Positions 11,312 through 23,500 of a stretch of 64,000 bases of DNA are shown in pieces. A program made the translations under genes and the position numbers. Position 1 is the stretch's first letter. Every line of letters starts with the position of its first letter. Under the pieces are notes generated by a model. That model saw only the letters and a list, made by a program, of their open reading frames with translations, made no database searches and was not told the origin of the DNA. The stretch is taken from contig JAFREQ010000027.1 in assembly GCA_025331565.1 (NCBI GenBank), positions 1,931,501-1,995,500 on the forward strand. Direction: 5' to 3'. The DNA is from Holacanthus passer. Taxonomy: Eukaryota > Chordata > Actinopteri > Pomacanthidae.

Positions 11312-11819
11312 CCTTTCCAGGAGGAGTGGCCTCACTGTGCTGTGTTACATAACAATGTTGGCCACACCAAACAGTGCACATGTTGGCCAAACCAAGCTCT
11401 GAAGAAAATACAACAGTGCACAAAGTAAGCCAGAAAATAAAGTGTTGCACAGAACTGCAATGTCAGCGATTTCATGAGCAATTAATTTAAGTACAGGTGG
11501 ATAAAAATTACAGTATGAATGTGTTGAATTAAGCAACATTGTGCTAAAACATGTTGATACAAATGATTTTCTTTGGAATCCAAATCATTTCTATCCAGAT
11601 ATTTAGTAAGCTTACATCAATTTCACTCAGATAATTAGTAAATCTACATTATTTTAGCTCAGATAAATAGTAAATATAAATTCATTATCCTTGTGAAATT
11701 GATGTTGATTTACTGATATTTTTAGGCTATATTAGTCGTCATTTGGTATGTTATCAGTAAATCCAACACATTTTAGCTGTTTCTTTTAGTACCAGGTACT
11801 TTTTTTTTTTGTCAAAATT

Positions 11820-12265
11820 CATTGTGCCTGCAAACTGAGCCCCAGTCCATGAGCGGTTTGAGACCTGGGATCCCCAGTGTCTCAAATATCTCAAAAGTGA
11901 AAACTGAAACTCGTTTTTTTACGGTTACCTCGAAAGGAAAAAGGCTGAACTCTCATGCATCTCTTTAGGTGACCAATTTGAAGTACAAATACTTTGATGA
12001 AAAAAGATCTCTTATGTAACAAATAGGCAGATAAATGAGATGAGTAGAATCCATGTTTCTAAAGAGAAGAAAGGAAGATCTTGCTCGACCAAGTTGTTGT
12101 TGCTTTGCACTGAACTCTGACTGACTCCAGGAGGAGTGGCCTCTTCGTGCTGTGTTACATCACAATTTTGGCCAAACCAAACTTTGAAGAAACTACACCA
12201 GTGCACAAAGTAAGCCAGAAAATAAAGTGTTGCACAGAACTGCAGTGTCAGAGATTTCATGACCT
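11820..12265 (-). pseudogene. Truncated copy of CYP3 exons 1-2 plus 5' flank
   Basis: This block is a direct duplicate of about 10970-11477. It starts inside exon 2 (GTGCCTGCAAACTGAGCCCC shared), has lost about 45 bases spanning the exon 2 acceptor, keeps intron 1, most of exon 1 and the upstream flank, and ends after CAGAACTGCAGTGTCAG. A short deletion at about 12080 removes the start codon region present at 11251-11266, and in the exon 2 copy GGGACC has become GAGACC. With no start codon, a damaged exon 2 and no further exons, it cannot code for a P450. Confidence 0.9.
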
Positions 12266-12369
12266 GATAAAGCACAATAACTATGCAAATTGCTTTGTTA
12301 ATCGTTTACCTGACATTCCTGTTAGTTCAACTCTCACACACCTTTCGCAACAGGTCAGTTCAGCCGGGG

Positions 12370-12376
12370 ATAAAAG
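12370..12376 (+). promoter_or_regulatory. TATA-like box of the forward CYP3 gene
   Basis: ATAAAAG within GGGATAAAAGCC lies 58 bases before the ATG at 12434, predicting a start site near 12400 and a short leader. Upstream, GTTAATCGTTTAC at about 12297 resembles a weak HNF1 site. Sequence match only. Confidence 0.45.
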
Positions 12377-12433
12377 CCCCTGGTTGTGATCTGGAGCTTA
12401 AGTGGAGCTTGTGCTGCTGGAAAACGTGCAGAG

Positions 12434-15400
12434 ATGGGCTACCTCTTTTATTTCTCTGCTGAGACATGGACCCTCCTGGTAGCTTTCATCACGTTGTTTT
12501 TTGTGTAAGTGCCAAAAATTATCTGTCCCAGGTATTTGTACTGTGTTGTATGTGTGTTTGCCTGTATGTATGGTAAAAATCTCTTCTCTTCTACCTCTGT
12601 GTTGTTTGTTTTGCACAGGTATGCCTACTGGCCATATGGAATTTTTAAGAAAATGGGCGTCCCTGGTCCCAAACCAATCCCTTTCTTTGGCACTATGCTG
12701 GGATATAGAAAGGTTGGTAAATATTAGTTTGCAAAGGCAATAAACCATAGATTTATAACAAAGTGTACAGGCCTAGCAAGACTAATCTTGGTACAATGGA
12801 ACAGCTGACAAAGTGGGAACATCAAACATTTGTAGTCAGTATGATGAAAGGTATGCTACACTACTGTGTCTGGTCTACATGAATTGTTATCTTGTAGAAT
12901 TTTGAATCTTTCTTTCAGTGGTGATAGTGGAAAATGACTTTTGAACTTTTGGCATTGTTAAGAAGTGTTTTCAAACGCAAATACTACTGAAATATTTATA
13001 TAGGAATATAGGAATTTGGGATTGATTGCTAAATGCGGTCTCAAGTATGATATACAAGTGTAGTAAAAAGTAAAGTAAGTAAAAATGTTTTATTTTGTTT
13101 TATAATGGAATGACATCAGATTTGAAATGAGGACGTTGGGATGATTGCGTAAACTGGTAAACAAATGTTATGTTAACATGCACCATGTACTGACTCCAGC
13201 TCTATTTCCTATGTCCTTCAGAATTAAACACTGTTATTGTTAATGATTTACACATTTAAATGTAACTGTTTATGCCGCAAATATCCCCAATATGTTGAAG
13301 TGGACCGAAGAATTTCTAATATGTATATTCTTATTCTCGTACCCAGGGATTTCATAACTTTGACACAGATTGCTTCAAGAAATATGGGAAAACATGGGGG
13401 TAAGTCTGCATGTTGTACTGTATGTGTGTGTGAGTGTATTTCTGCATATTTATGTATAATGTATATCTAATTGTAGTAATTGGAGCTGCTTGTTTGGTGA
13501 CAGTATCTGTGTTTATAGTATTGTATACTTTTTTATGAGGATAGATTTGTATTCTAATGCACAAACATTCCACCTAGAGTTGTACTATATTTCTATTTAC
13601 ATTCCCTTCCCTTTTTTTTTCCATATTTAGCATTTTTGATGCCCGTCAACCCGTGCTGTGTGTCACAGATCCTGCAATCATCAAAACTGTTCTGATAAAA
13701 GAGTGTTACTCTTTTTCACCAATCGCAGAGTATGCACTGTTACAATATAACACATTCAATCACTCATTATGGCTGCTGCTTTTTGGTTGAACTCTCCTCA
13801 TCATTGGCAGATGTTTCCTAACTCTGTTACAGAACTTCTATCTGAATGGGCCGCTGTACGATGCCGTGTTCAACGTTGAGGATGATGAGTGGAGGCGGAT
13901 CCGCAGTATCCTCTCTCCATCCTTCACCTCAGGAAGACTGAAAGAGGTACAGCCCTCTCCTGCTCTGTAGCTCCTCTGCCCTTTATTACATGTTTAACAG
14001 AGTATTTTTCAAGCAAGGTCTGTGTTGTAACTTGACAAGAGAGCAGTGGTTCAGTGGAGCCCTTAAAATGAAGCTACTATCTACTTTTGAGCCCCCATCA
14101 CAGGTTATGGTCTCAGTGTGAACAAGAGGTGTCATGATTCAACCAAAAGTTTAAATTTCCCTCTGGGATTGTTTCATTTGAAGGATTTTTATCGGCCTAC
14201 AGAGCTGAAAATCTTCAGTACTTCACAAGAAAAAGTCAGAAAAACAAATGTAGTTGTGTTCATCAAAAATGTTACTTTTCTTTTCTTTATCCCTTTTATC
14301 ATCTTGTAACCCTTGTAACCCTGTGTTTAACAGTTTTTTCTGTCCCTGTCTGTGCCTCAGATGTTTGACATAATGAAGCGCCACTCTGCTAACCTGATCA
14401 AAAGCATGAAAAAGAAGGCAGACCACAATGAGCCCTTAGAGTTGAAGGAGTAAGAACAATTCATTACTTCATTACATATTCCATTCATTTAAAATTATTC
14501 CAATAAAATGCATGGACTCAGCTCTTTTTAAGCATTAAAGGACATCTCTGATGTGCTTTTTAGGTTCTTTGGATCCTACAGTATGGATGTCGTAACCAGC
14601 ACAGCCTTCAGTGTAGACATAGATTCAATCAACAATCCCTCAGACCCCTTTGTCACTAACATCAAGAAGATGCTGACGTTTGACCTTTTAAACCCTCTTC
14701 TTATCATTATTGGTACATTCACTTTCATTTTATTCCTGTAAAATGCAGCTATTTGTAATTGTGTTGGGGTGGCAAACCAAAATTACATAATTAATAAAAT
14801 ACACTATCTGTCCTGGGTGCTTGACAACTGCTTTCTGCTTCATTCCAGGTTTCTTCCCTTTTATGGGTCCTATTTTTGAGAAGTTGGAGTTCTCCTTTTT
14901 CCCTACTTCTGTCACAGACTTCTTTTACGCTGCACTGCAGAAGATAAAGTCTAATCGAGAGAACAGCAAGCAAAAGGTATGACTGTGGGTGCATGTGTGT
15001 ATGTACATAATGTGTATCAGCAGGTTCAGACATATAACTAAAACTTTTCTCATATATGTCTTCTTTTAGAGTCGAGTGGATTTCCTTCAGCTGATGATTG
15101 ACTCCCAGAACAACAATGGCCCCAGTGGGACAGTACAGGATAAAGGTGACACACACTTAACAGCCACATACAGTATCTACACACACATTTAAAAAACACT
15201 TAAAGCTTTTCTAAATCATGTCTCCTTGCTATCTCCCTAGGATTAAGCGATCATGAGATCCTTTCCCAATCAATGATTTTCCTCTTTGCTGGCTATGAAA
15301 CAAGCAGCAGCTCTCTCACTTTCTTGGCTTACAATCTGGCAACAAACCCTCATGTCATGAAACGGCTGCAGGAGGAAGTGGACTCCACCTTCCCTAACAA

Positions 15401-16843
15401 GGTAAAGAATTAATTTAAAGCTGCCTTCATTTGACCACTTGGAGTCAGAGAAATTCCTCATCAAGTTGATGGGGGAGGGGGAGTTCTTACCCTGAATAAA
15501 ATATGAATTGTTATAATCTAGGCAGTGCCATATTGTGAACTTGTCTGTGTGTTATTCAGCACAAAAAATGACAAAATTCTTTGTTGCTGGTTATGATCTC
15601 ACCCTATATAGGAAATCAAGTAAGTGTATTTCCCAAAACAAACTTGTTTTAATTTAAAAAACATAAATCAATGCAGCTCAGACAAACGGCCTGCATCCCC
15701 ACTCTGGGTAGAAAAAGACAAAATTGCTTTTTACTCAAATGTTTAAAGATTAAGGTACAGTGCCATTTGTCACACCAATGTGGTTGTTGGATATTCAATC
15801 TTAAAGGTTCATCGGTACCAGTGTTTTTCAAGCTCAGCACCTCCATCAAGCACCACTATATCCTATCAGCACTTGTTGTAGTTCCTAACTTTGCCTGATA
15901 TAACACAATGGTGGTCTTGGTCTTGAGTGCCATGAGTAAGACTTCATAGCAGTCGTCTATATGTGTGTCTATGTGTTTGCGTAGGCTCCAGTTGAGTACC
16001 AGGCTATGATGCAGATGGAGTATCTAGACAGCGTCATCAACGAGTCTCTCCGATTGTACCCCATTGCTCCACGTCTGGAGCGTGTGGCCAAGGCGACTGT
16101 GGAGATAAATGGCCTTGTGATTCCAAAAGGTATGGTTGTCATGGTACCCACATGGCCCCTTCACCGGGACCCTGATCTGTGGCCCGATCCGGAGGAGTTC
16201 AAACCTGAGAGGTATGGGAAGGATTTATATGCTTAGGTTAACTAAAACAGCCAGAGAAAGGGACTTGAGCTTTGCAGGTTATTGCCTTGTTTCTCTTATT
16301 AATACATGACTGTATTTGCGTGTGTACTCTAAGGTTCAGCAAGGAAAACAAGGACTCTATTGATCCGTACACATACATGCCTTTCGGGGCAGGGCCAAGG
16401 AACTGCATAGGCATGCGATTTGCTCTGGTGGCCATGAAACTAGCATTGGTGGAGATCCTCCAGAGGTACAGCTTCTCTGTGTGTAAGGAGACTGAGGTGA
16501 GACCACAGATGTTCATCTGCTTGTATTTACTTTTTTATGGTGTATGAGTAACCCTGTTCAAATGTTCTTCATTTACCAGTTTGATAGTGATATTTTCTTT
16601 GAACAAGAACTTTGAACTCAATATGTTATCTGCTCAGTTACCCTCTGTGATACTGCCAGTTGTTTGCAGATTATTTGAAATAACAAGGCTGAGATTTATG
16701 CATTGTTGACTTTGTTCACACTTTTTTTCTCTTCATTTTCAATTTCCTGCCAGATCCCGCTTGAGCTGGAGGCCCCAGGCCTGATAAAGCCAAAACGACC
16801 CATCAAACTGAAACTGGTGCCACGGTCTGAACCCTCAAGTTAA
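12434..16843 (+). CDS. Cytochrome P450, family 3 (CYP3A-like), one-base frameshift in exon 4
   Basis: Exons: 12434-12504, 12619-12712, 13347-13399, 13631-13729, 13833-13946, 14361-14449, 14564-14712, 14849-14976, 15070-15145, 15241-15401, 15985-16211, 16334-16496, 16754-16843. Lengths and phases equal mammalian CYP3A4 exons nearly throughout, but exon 4 is 99 instead of 100 nt. The T run at 13712-13716 is one base short, so Lys-Glu-Cys-Tyr-Ser is followed by the wrong frame and a stop at 13876-13878 (about 120 aa). With the frame as the family predicts, the protein would be 504 aa with an N-terminal ER anchor, AGYETS at 308-313, ESLR at 365-368 and FGAGPRNCIG with Cys445. All other exons, splice sites and motifs are intact, so this is either a sequence or assembly error or a very recent pseudogene or null allele. 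Confidence 0.88.
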
Positions 16844-19149
16844 AAAACAAGTTGCATCAGCTAAAATTGTAATCCATAAACACATATATACCACTATTAT
16901 GCACAAAACATCTCCAACACTACAGCTGTACTGGCTGTGATGTTAGCTAACATTATGATTTTTAACTGCAAGATGTCAGTGTTTGATTGTGATTACCAGA
17001 TGACCAATACCATAAAAAATCTCTGATAATGGCCAGTCAGAAGTGTGCTGTATAGGGCACTCTGGTAATGAATGTGGATGTCAATGAACTAATAGCCTTT
17101 GTGAATTAACATGTGATAGAATTGTGGGCTAATTGTTTTTGGTGGCAGGGACCAATACTTGTAGTTTTACAGTATGTCACACATACCAGATACTGGTTGC
17201 AACAATAGTAGAAACAATGATAGAACGACAGTGTATACACCATGGCTATTTACAACAAGGCTTTATAAATATGAGGAACATTTTTTCCCAGTAAGTCAAA
17301 TATTTAGAATATATGGTCAGTCTGTGGTCTTGGCAAAAGTCAGGTGGACTAAACACAAAAAAAGATACTGTAAGGCCACACAACAGCGCCACCTACTATT
17401 GTCTCAGGGTTTAACTCTCCAGTTATCCATACTTCCCTGACAGGAAGGTATACCAATGGAAGTACAGATAGTTGTTGAAGGCTGATGGCATGGGCTTTCA
17501 TTAAATTTTACAGGTGTTCATTTGTTTCTTTGTTTCAGTGGCAGAAGAAGTATATAGATTCTTTACTAAGCTAAAAGTATGAATACCATACTGTAAAAAT
17601 ACATACTCCTGGTTGAAAATCTTCAGTAGACGTGTGTAAGTATGATAAAGACTATACTAATATTGTAAGTATTATATGTATATTATGATTATCCATGATC
17701 CATCAATTGATCGATTGTTTGGTTTGAAAAAATTTTGAAAATTGTGAGAAATGTCACAATTACTCAGAGCCCAAAGTGACACCTTCACAATGCTTGTTTT
17801 GTCCAACCAAAAGTCCTCAAAACTCTCAAAATTATTATAAAATTATTTTTTGATCAGATATTTCAGAAATCAAGTGTCCTGTTGGGATTATACTGTCATT
17901 CCTTTGTGTCTTTGTCAAAACTGTCCCACTGAGTGTTTTATATAACGACAGCGCCCTCGTGTGGATCGTTCGTTTTCCTGGTTTTTTTTTTGTTTTTTTT
18001 TTTTTCATTTATTGCCACTATGTCTCCTGCTCCTTCACAGATCCAGTATCCGGGTTTTACAACCATCTTGTTCTTTCCATGTTTATAAACAGAGGATAGA
18101 GATAAAAAAAGGAAAGAAAAAAAATCTGAGGTGGGTAAACCAGCTTCAGTGCAGACACCACATGTTCATGGGGCTGGGATTGAGAGAAAAATACACCATA
18201 TCTGCTGAAAATGAAATCTGTGATCTTACACCAAACCTGCCAATTAAATGCACCCCTCAATTAGACGCCCAAACTACAGATAAAGAACAACATAATGAAC
18301 TGTAATCCCTAATAATATGTTTTAGTGTCTGCAACTTGTGTGATTTATGAATTTGTTTTTTAATGTCTTTGTTTTATTCTAAGAAACATATGCACTAATT
18401 TAAACTTATTTAGATCTACAATCCAGTTCAGACATGAAAGTGAAAGACTGTAAAAGATGATCAGCTCTAAATAATAATAGGCCACCACAGTTGATCACAA
18501 ATCTCGAGATACTACTGAAGTCCAGTTTCCTGGTGTGACGACATGAACTGCAGCCTATCGACCGAGGTGCCCACATGTGGCGTTCAGGGAACAGAACCTG
18601 CAGCCATGATTGCAATAATGTTGGAGACTACTTTTTTCTTGCCAGTATGTTTCTATTTCTGCAGTCAGCATGACAAGTATCACACATTTTGAGGTGTCAT
18701 TCATCTGCAAAGATTTTCTCGACTTCTCTCTGCAACTGTGACATAATGTGCTGATCTGTGCACCAATAAACTTTCACTTATTAAAATTTAGACAACCTAT
18801 TACTGGACTGCAACAGCCTTATTAATCTTATCTCTTAGTTTATTTAATCTAATCTTATTCTATTCTATTTGATTTTATTTTCCTCTTCATTGTGTCCTAT
18901 TGCTTATTTCCCATATGTAAAGCACTTTAAATTGCCACAGTGTTTTAAAGGTGCTATACAGATAAACTTGCTTTGCCTTGTTGCTCATGTCATTTTGACA
19001 AACCAGGATGCGATAACGATAAATAAATCTGGTCTATGTCCAGCCCTAAAACTCTGTACACTTGGGATCCAGCAGACCTCAGTTATGTGTTGACAAATCA
19101 ATGTGTAGTGTTGCTGGAAACTGTTTAAAGACATGTTGAATAAATATTT
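16844..19149. other. Intergenic region between CYP3 and FOXK1
   Basis: No supported gene. It holds a dispersed teleost repeat at 17680-17875, T-rich runs at 17983-18005, and A/T-rich sequence. The short ORFs have no recognisable domain. Confidence 0.5.
17680..17875 (-). repeat. Teleost ATTAATCGATTA-type dispersed repeat
   Basis: Recognised by CAATTGATCGATTGTTTGG and the block reading 'cagagcccaaagtgacaccttca', which match the family's 'gaagacgtcactttggctt' segment in reverse. Confidence 0.65.
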
Positions 19150-19800
19150 CACACAAGACTTTCAAACCAAGGCCATATACAGCACAGCCATGTTTACATA
19201 TGTTGTTCTGGCCCTCTCTCAGGATTACAAAGTCAGATGGAAAAGCTATGCTGAGTTCCTTCTGGAACTTCTTCAAATGTGGAACCAGACAGCTAATTAG
19301 TCTTTGTTTCTTTTTTTTTTTTTTTTTTTTTGGTTATCATGGTACATTTACAGGATTTATACTTTGTGTTGTTTTATACCTATGAATCACATTGGATTGA
19401 TGAAGTGATTTGACATGGCTGATCAGAAAGACACTGCAGCATCAGCTTTTAATTATTTTGATAATCAATTAATCGTTTTAGTCTTTTTATTACAGTTGAT
19501 GGTTCCAGCGTCTTAAATGTAACCATTCGAGGCTTTTCTTTGTCATTTATGACAGTAAATAAAATAGTTTTGCACTGTTGTTTTTTTTTTTTGGCATTTT
19601 ACACATTACATTTGATCAACTAAACGATTAATTGTGAAAATAATCTGCATATGATTTAATATTTTAAATGATCTTTAGTTGCAGTGCTCATATCAACAAG
19701 TCTCTACGGATTGATTTAATTTCAGTACAAATACCACACAATACACAACACAAATCAGTTGCTTTCAATCAGACAAGCTGTAGAAGGCACCTTTGACTAA
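19150..19800 (+). repeat. Copy A of a 650-bp direct repeat upstream of FOXK1
   Basis: ACACAAGACTTTCAAACCAA at the left and TAGAAGGCACCTTTGA at the right are shared with copy B at 21713-22396, as are many internal blocks (for example GATCAGAAAGACACT). Divergence is moderate, with small indels. It contains the ATTAATCGATTA-type repeat at about 19440-19690 and ends about 260 bases before the FOXK1 start codon. Confidence 0.85.
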
Positions 19801-19879
19801 AACTACAGGATCTGGATCTGTGTGGTTCTGCATTGCACATGTGCTCCTGCGTGTTTATGTTTATGCTTTACGAGGAAAC

Positions 19880-20520
19880 CCTGAACGCAGCATGCATCCC
19901 GTTCCTGCACAGGCTCCGGTCCCGTTCTTTCGCGGACCCGGACTCCATGTTGTTCCGACAGCCACGGAGCGAACAAGTGTCCCGGCCGAAAACTCTCACG
20001 TTGCAACTCTGTGTGTGCGAGAAGTGAAGCGTGTGTGAGTGTGTTGACCCTCCGAAAGAAGATGGCAGACTACCGGGACGACACCGGGGCTCGAGCCCTG
20101 CTGGCTCTACAGTCCGCACCGTGCAGTCCGGTCCGCGTCGCGGTCACCTCGCACGCCTACCACCAGCCATCGCTCGCCCTCCTGGGTCCTCCGGTGATGG
20201 AAGCCCGCACCGACGCCGGGATCCTTCCCGTGCGCCTCGCTTGTCCTCCTCCGCAGGCCCTGGCCAGACTCGAGGGCCGGGACTTTGAGTTTGTCATGCG
20301 CCAGAGGACGGTCACCATAGGCCGGAACTCGTCTCACGGCTCCGTGGACATCAACATGGGCCACTCGAGCTTCATCTCGCGGCGACACCTGCAGCTCACC
20401 TACGACGAGGCGAGCGGCTTCTCCCTCCGGTGCTTGGGCAAGAACGGCGTGTTCGTGGACGGGGTGTTCCAGCGGAGAGGGGCGCCGCCGCTGCCGCTTC
20501 CCAGAGAGTGAGTGCAGCCA
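19880..20520 (+). promoter_or_regulatory. foxk1: CpG-rich FOXK1 promoter and first exon
   Basis: G+C and CpG content rise sharply here compared with both flanks. No TATA box is seen. The island covers the 5' UTR and all of coding exon 1, as expected for a broadly expressed forkhead gene. Confidence 0.6.
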
Positions 20521-23500
20521 GTTAGCATAGCCGCTACCGACAGGCTAACTACGGTAACACGGCTGTTACGGGGCTTAAAAACTTTAATGTCCATTTTACG
20601 CATTGAACCGCTGGTTCAAACTGCATTGGAGCCGTGTCATGAAATATTTTGTGTCCCTTTTAAAGTCTGTTTCACTCTTGTTGGACACCTAACGGTTGTG
20701 ATTGACTGTAAAGCAACATCCATAAAATTGCATGTGGGTTATGTAGAGAGAAAAACTCTTAATAGTTTTGGTTGATGCATTAGTTTTCAACAGGGAGAAA
20801 AAAAAAGTTTTCAACAGGGAAAAAAATTGTAGGCACACGACCTCCATTTTCAAACAGGCAAACAGGAGCCAGATTTAACGGGGATACAAAGTTTATCGCA
20901 CCCCTAATCAGAGCAGAGCTTCGGATAAGTGGACTGTAACCTTGGTTTGGAGGGTGAAGCTGCAACACAGTGAGCCAACATGTCTCCCTTTTTAGAGGTG
21001 AAATTATAATTATTAATTTGTCTGATTTTTGTCTCGAGGGTTCCTTCACCCCACTTTGTATCCTAGCTAGTTTTAGCCGCTAGCAAACTTAGCTTCATTT
21101 GGCCTACAGACAAGCTACAGCACAAGCTAGTTAGCTTAAAAAAAAAAAGGAGAGAGACACAGTTGGCGTAGTTCGTACAGAGCCGTGTTATCATAATGTG
21201 GTATAACTGGCTTTCTACAATATTATCACTTCATTTTTTATATTAAAGTCTTTTGGATGCTGGTGAAAGTCGTGTCTCAACCGTTTTGAGCACGTTAGCT
21301 AGTTGTGAGGCTGCCGTCACGTAAACATTAATGTAAACAAACGCACCCCTGACAGCTCAGCTCACGAGTTTTGGGGGAAGAGGTGTGTTTGATTTGTATT
21401 ACATCTTGAAATTGTTTTTTTTTTTTTTGTATCAAGGGGAACCACCTGGTGTTTAATTATGTTTTTTGCTTTTATCTTTGTTTCAGCACTGTAAAGGTTA
21501 AATATTTTGCATTCGCTGGACTTTTTAAAACAGCAGCAATCTTCAAAACTGAAAGCTTTGACTTTGTGTGTGTGTCAATCACAGGGTGGAGCGGGGCGGG
21601 GTTGTCCCCCTATTCTCTCTGATTGGCTGTCAAGACTGTTTGGGGGTGTGTCGTGCATTGAACAGGAAGTGCAGCCTGAAATGACATCCTCACTGCAGGA
21701 GCACATGGAGTAAACACAAGACTTTCAAACCAAGGCCATATACAACACAGCCATGTTCACATGAGTTGTTCTGGCTCTGTCTCAGGATTACAAAGTCAGC
21801 TGGAAAAATTGTGCTGAGCTCTTTGTTGGAAGACGGCAATTATTTAGTAATTTGTTGTTGTCCTGGTAAAGTCACAGTATTTATACTTTATGCCATTTTA
21901 CACCAATAAATCACATTGAATTGATTAGGGGATTTGACAGTGCTGATCAGAAAGACACTTTGGTATCAACTAAAGCTGCAACAATTAGTTGATTAATCGA
22001 TTAGTTATATTTTTGACAACAATTTTGATAGTTGATTAATTGTTCCAGTCATTTTTCAAACAAAAATGTCAAACATTTGCTGGTTCCAGATTCTTAAATG
22101 TGAAGATCTGCTGCTTTTCTTTGTCATTCATGACAGTAAATGAAAGTTTTGCACTGTTGGTTGGACGAAAGGAGCAATCTGAAGACGTCACTTTGGCTTG
22201 GGGATTAATATGATGAGCATTTTTTGGACATTTTGTCGACTAAACGATTATTTGTGAAAATAATCTGGAGATTAATCAATATTTAAAATAATTGTTACAA
22301 ATCTATATATTGATCTAATTTGAGTACAAAGCACAATGCACAACACAAATCAGGTGCTTTTAGTCAGTCAAACTGTAGAAGAGGCACCTTTGAGTACAGC
22401 TTTTCCTTAGTGTGGTTTAGTCTGTATCATCTTGATTCATCCGGAGTCTGCCAATTATTCCAAGTTTTCTTTACAGAACTGCTTGAGCTCGGTCAAGTTT
22501 CGCTGGGACCCTGAGTGAGCAGCAATTTTTAAGTCTTGCCTCAAATTTCAATTTGGACTGAGGTCTGGACTCGGACTTAGCCGCTGCAGGACGTTAACAT
22601 TGTTTTAAAGTTATTCCTGTGTAGGTTTGTCTTAATGTTTGGGGTCCTTTTTCTTTTTCCCATAAATTACATCTTCTCCCGAGTCACAGTTCTCTAGGCT
22701 GCAGCAGAGACTCTGTATTTTATTAGATTTTATAACCCTCAACCTCGTCAAGCCTTCAGTGCAGCAGTTAAGTGTCCACTGAACCATTGAAACATCTTTC
22801 ATCTTGTCTCAGAGTTTCTCACATGCCATCAGCAAACACTGTTTTAAATATCATGTGAGTTCTGTGAACAGTGGCTTTCTCTTTACTACTCAGGAATACG
22901 GCTGTGACTGATGACGGAATTAAGCCGTACTTGTTGTATGAACAGTCTCTTCCATCTCAGCTATGGAACTCTGAAGCTCCTACGTAGTAGCCACAGGCCT
23001 CTTTCCTCACCCACGAGTGCTCTTCTTGCATCGACACTCAGTTGTTGAGGATTGCCTGCTCTAGGCAGAGACAGCTGTGAGCTGACTGTTCATGGATCCA
23101 GTACTGGATTGGCAGCTGCAGTTTTTCAGCAGACAAATTATAGAGAAAAGATGCAACCTTTCTTCTTTATTTTTATTATAGACTGGTGTAGCTGTATGAA
23201 ACTGCATACAGCACATTTGTGGTCCTGTAATGCTGTTTTTTTTGTTTGTTCGTTTCCACAGGGAGGTCTAAGCCTGAGCTCAGCACCCCTAGAATTAGGG
23301 ATTCAGTTTCTTACTCAAGGACACAATCATCACATTTAGGCAGATAGGATGGTTACCGTCACAAAGACTTAACTACACTGAATAGACAACCTTGCTGCCC
23401 GTACCTGCTAGGAAAAATTAAAACTATTTACATTAGTCATTAAAGTTCTATTGTAAAACATTTACTTAATCCCACACACACATAATTATTTTGAAGGGTT

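Noticed and set aside
12012..12275. 87-aa minus-strand ORF resembling the CYP3 N-terminus
   Set aside because: It reads through the duplicated exon 1 relic. The true ATG region is deleted and no intact exon 2 follows.
11260..12433. Classic bidirectional CYP3 promoter
   Set aside because: The start codons are 1.17 kb apart with a duplication between them and a separate TATA-like box for the forward gene; a single shared core promoter is not supported.
20011..20061. Upstream in-frame extension of FOXK1
   Set aside because: It would need a GTG start. ATG 20062 begins the conserved MA...GARALLAL sequence.
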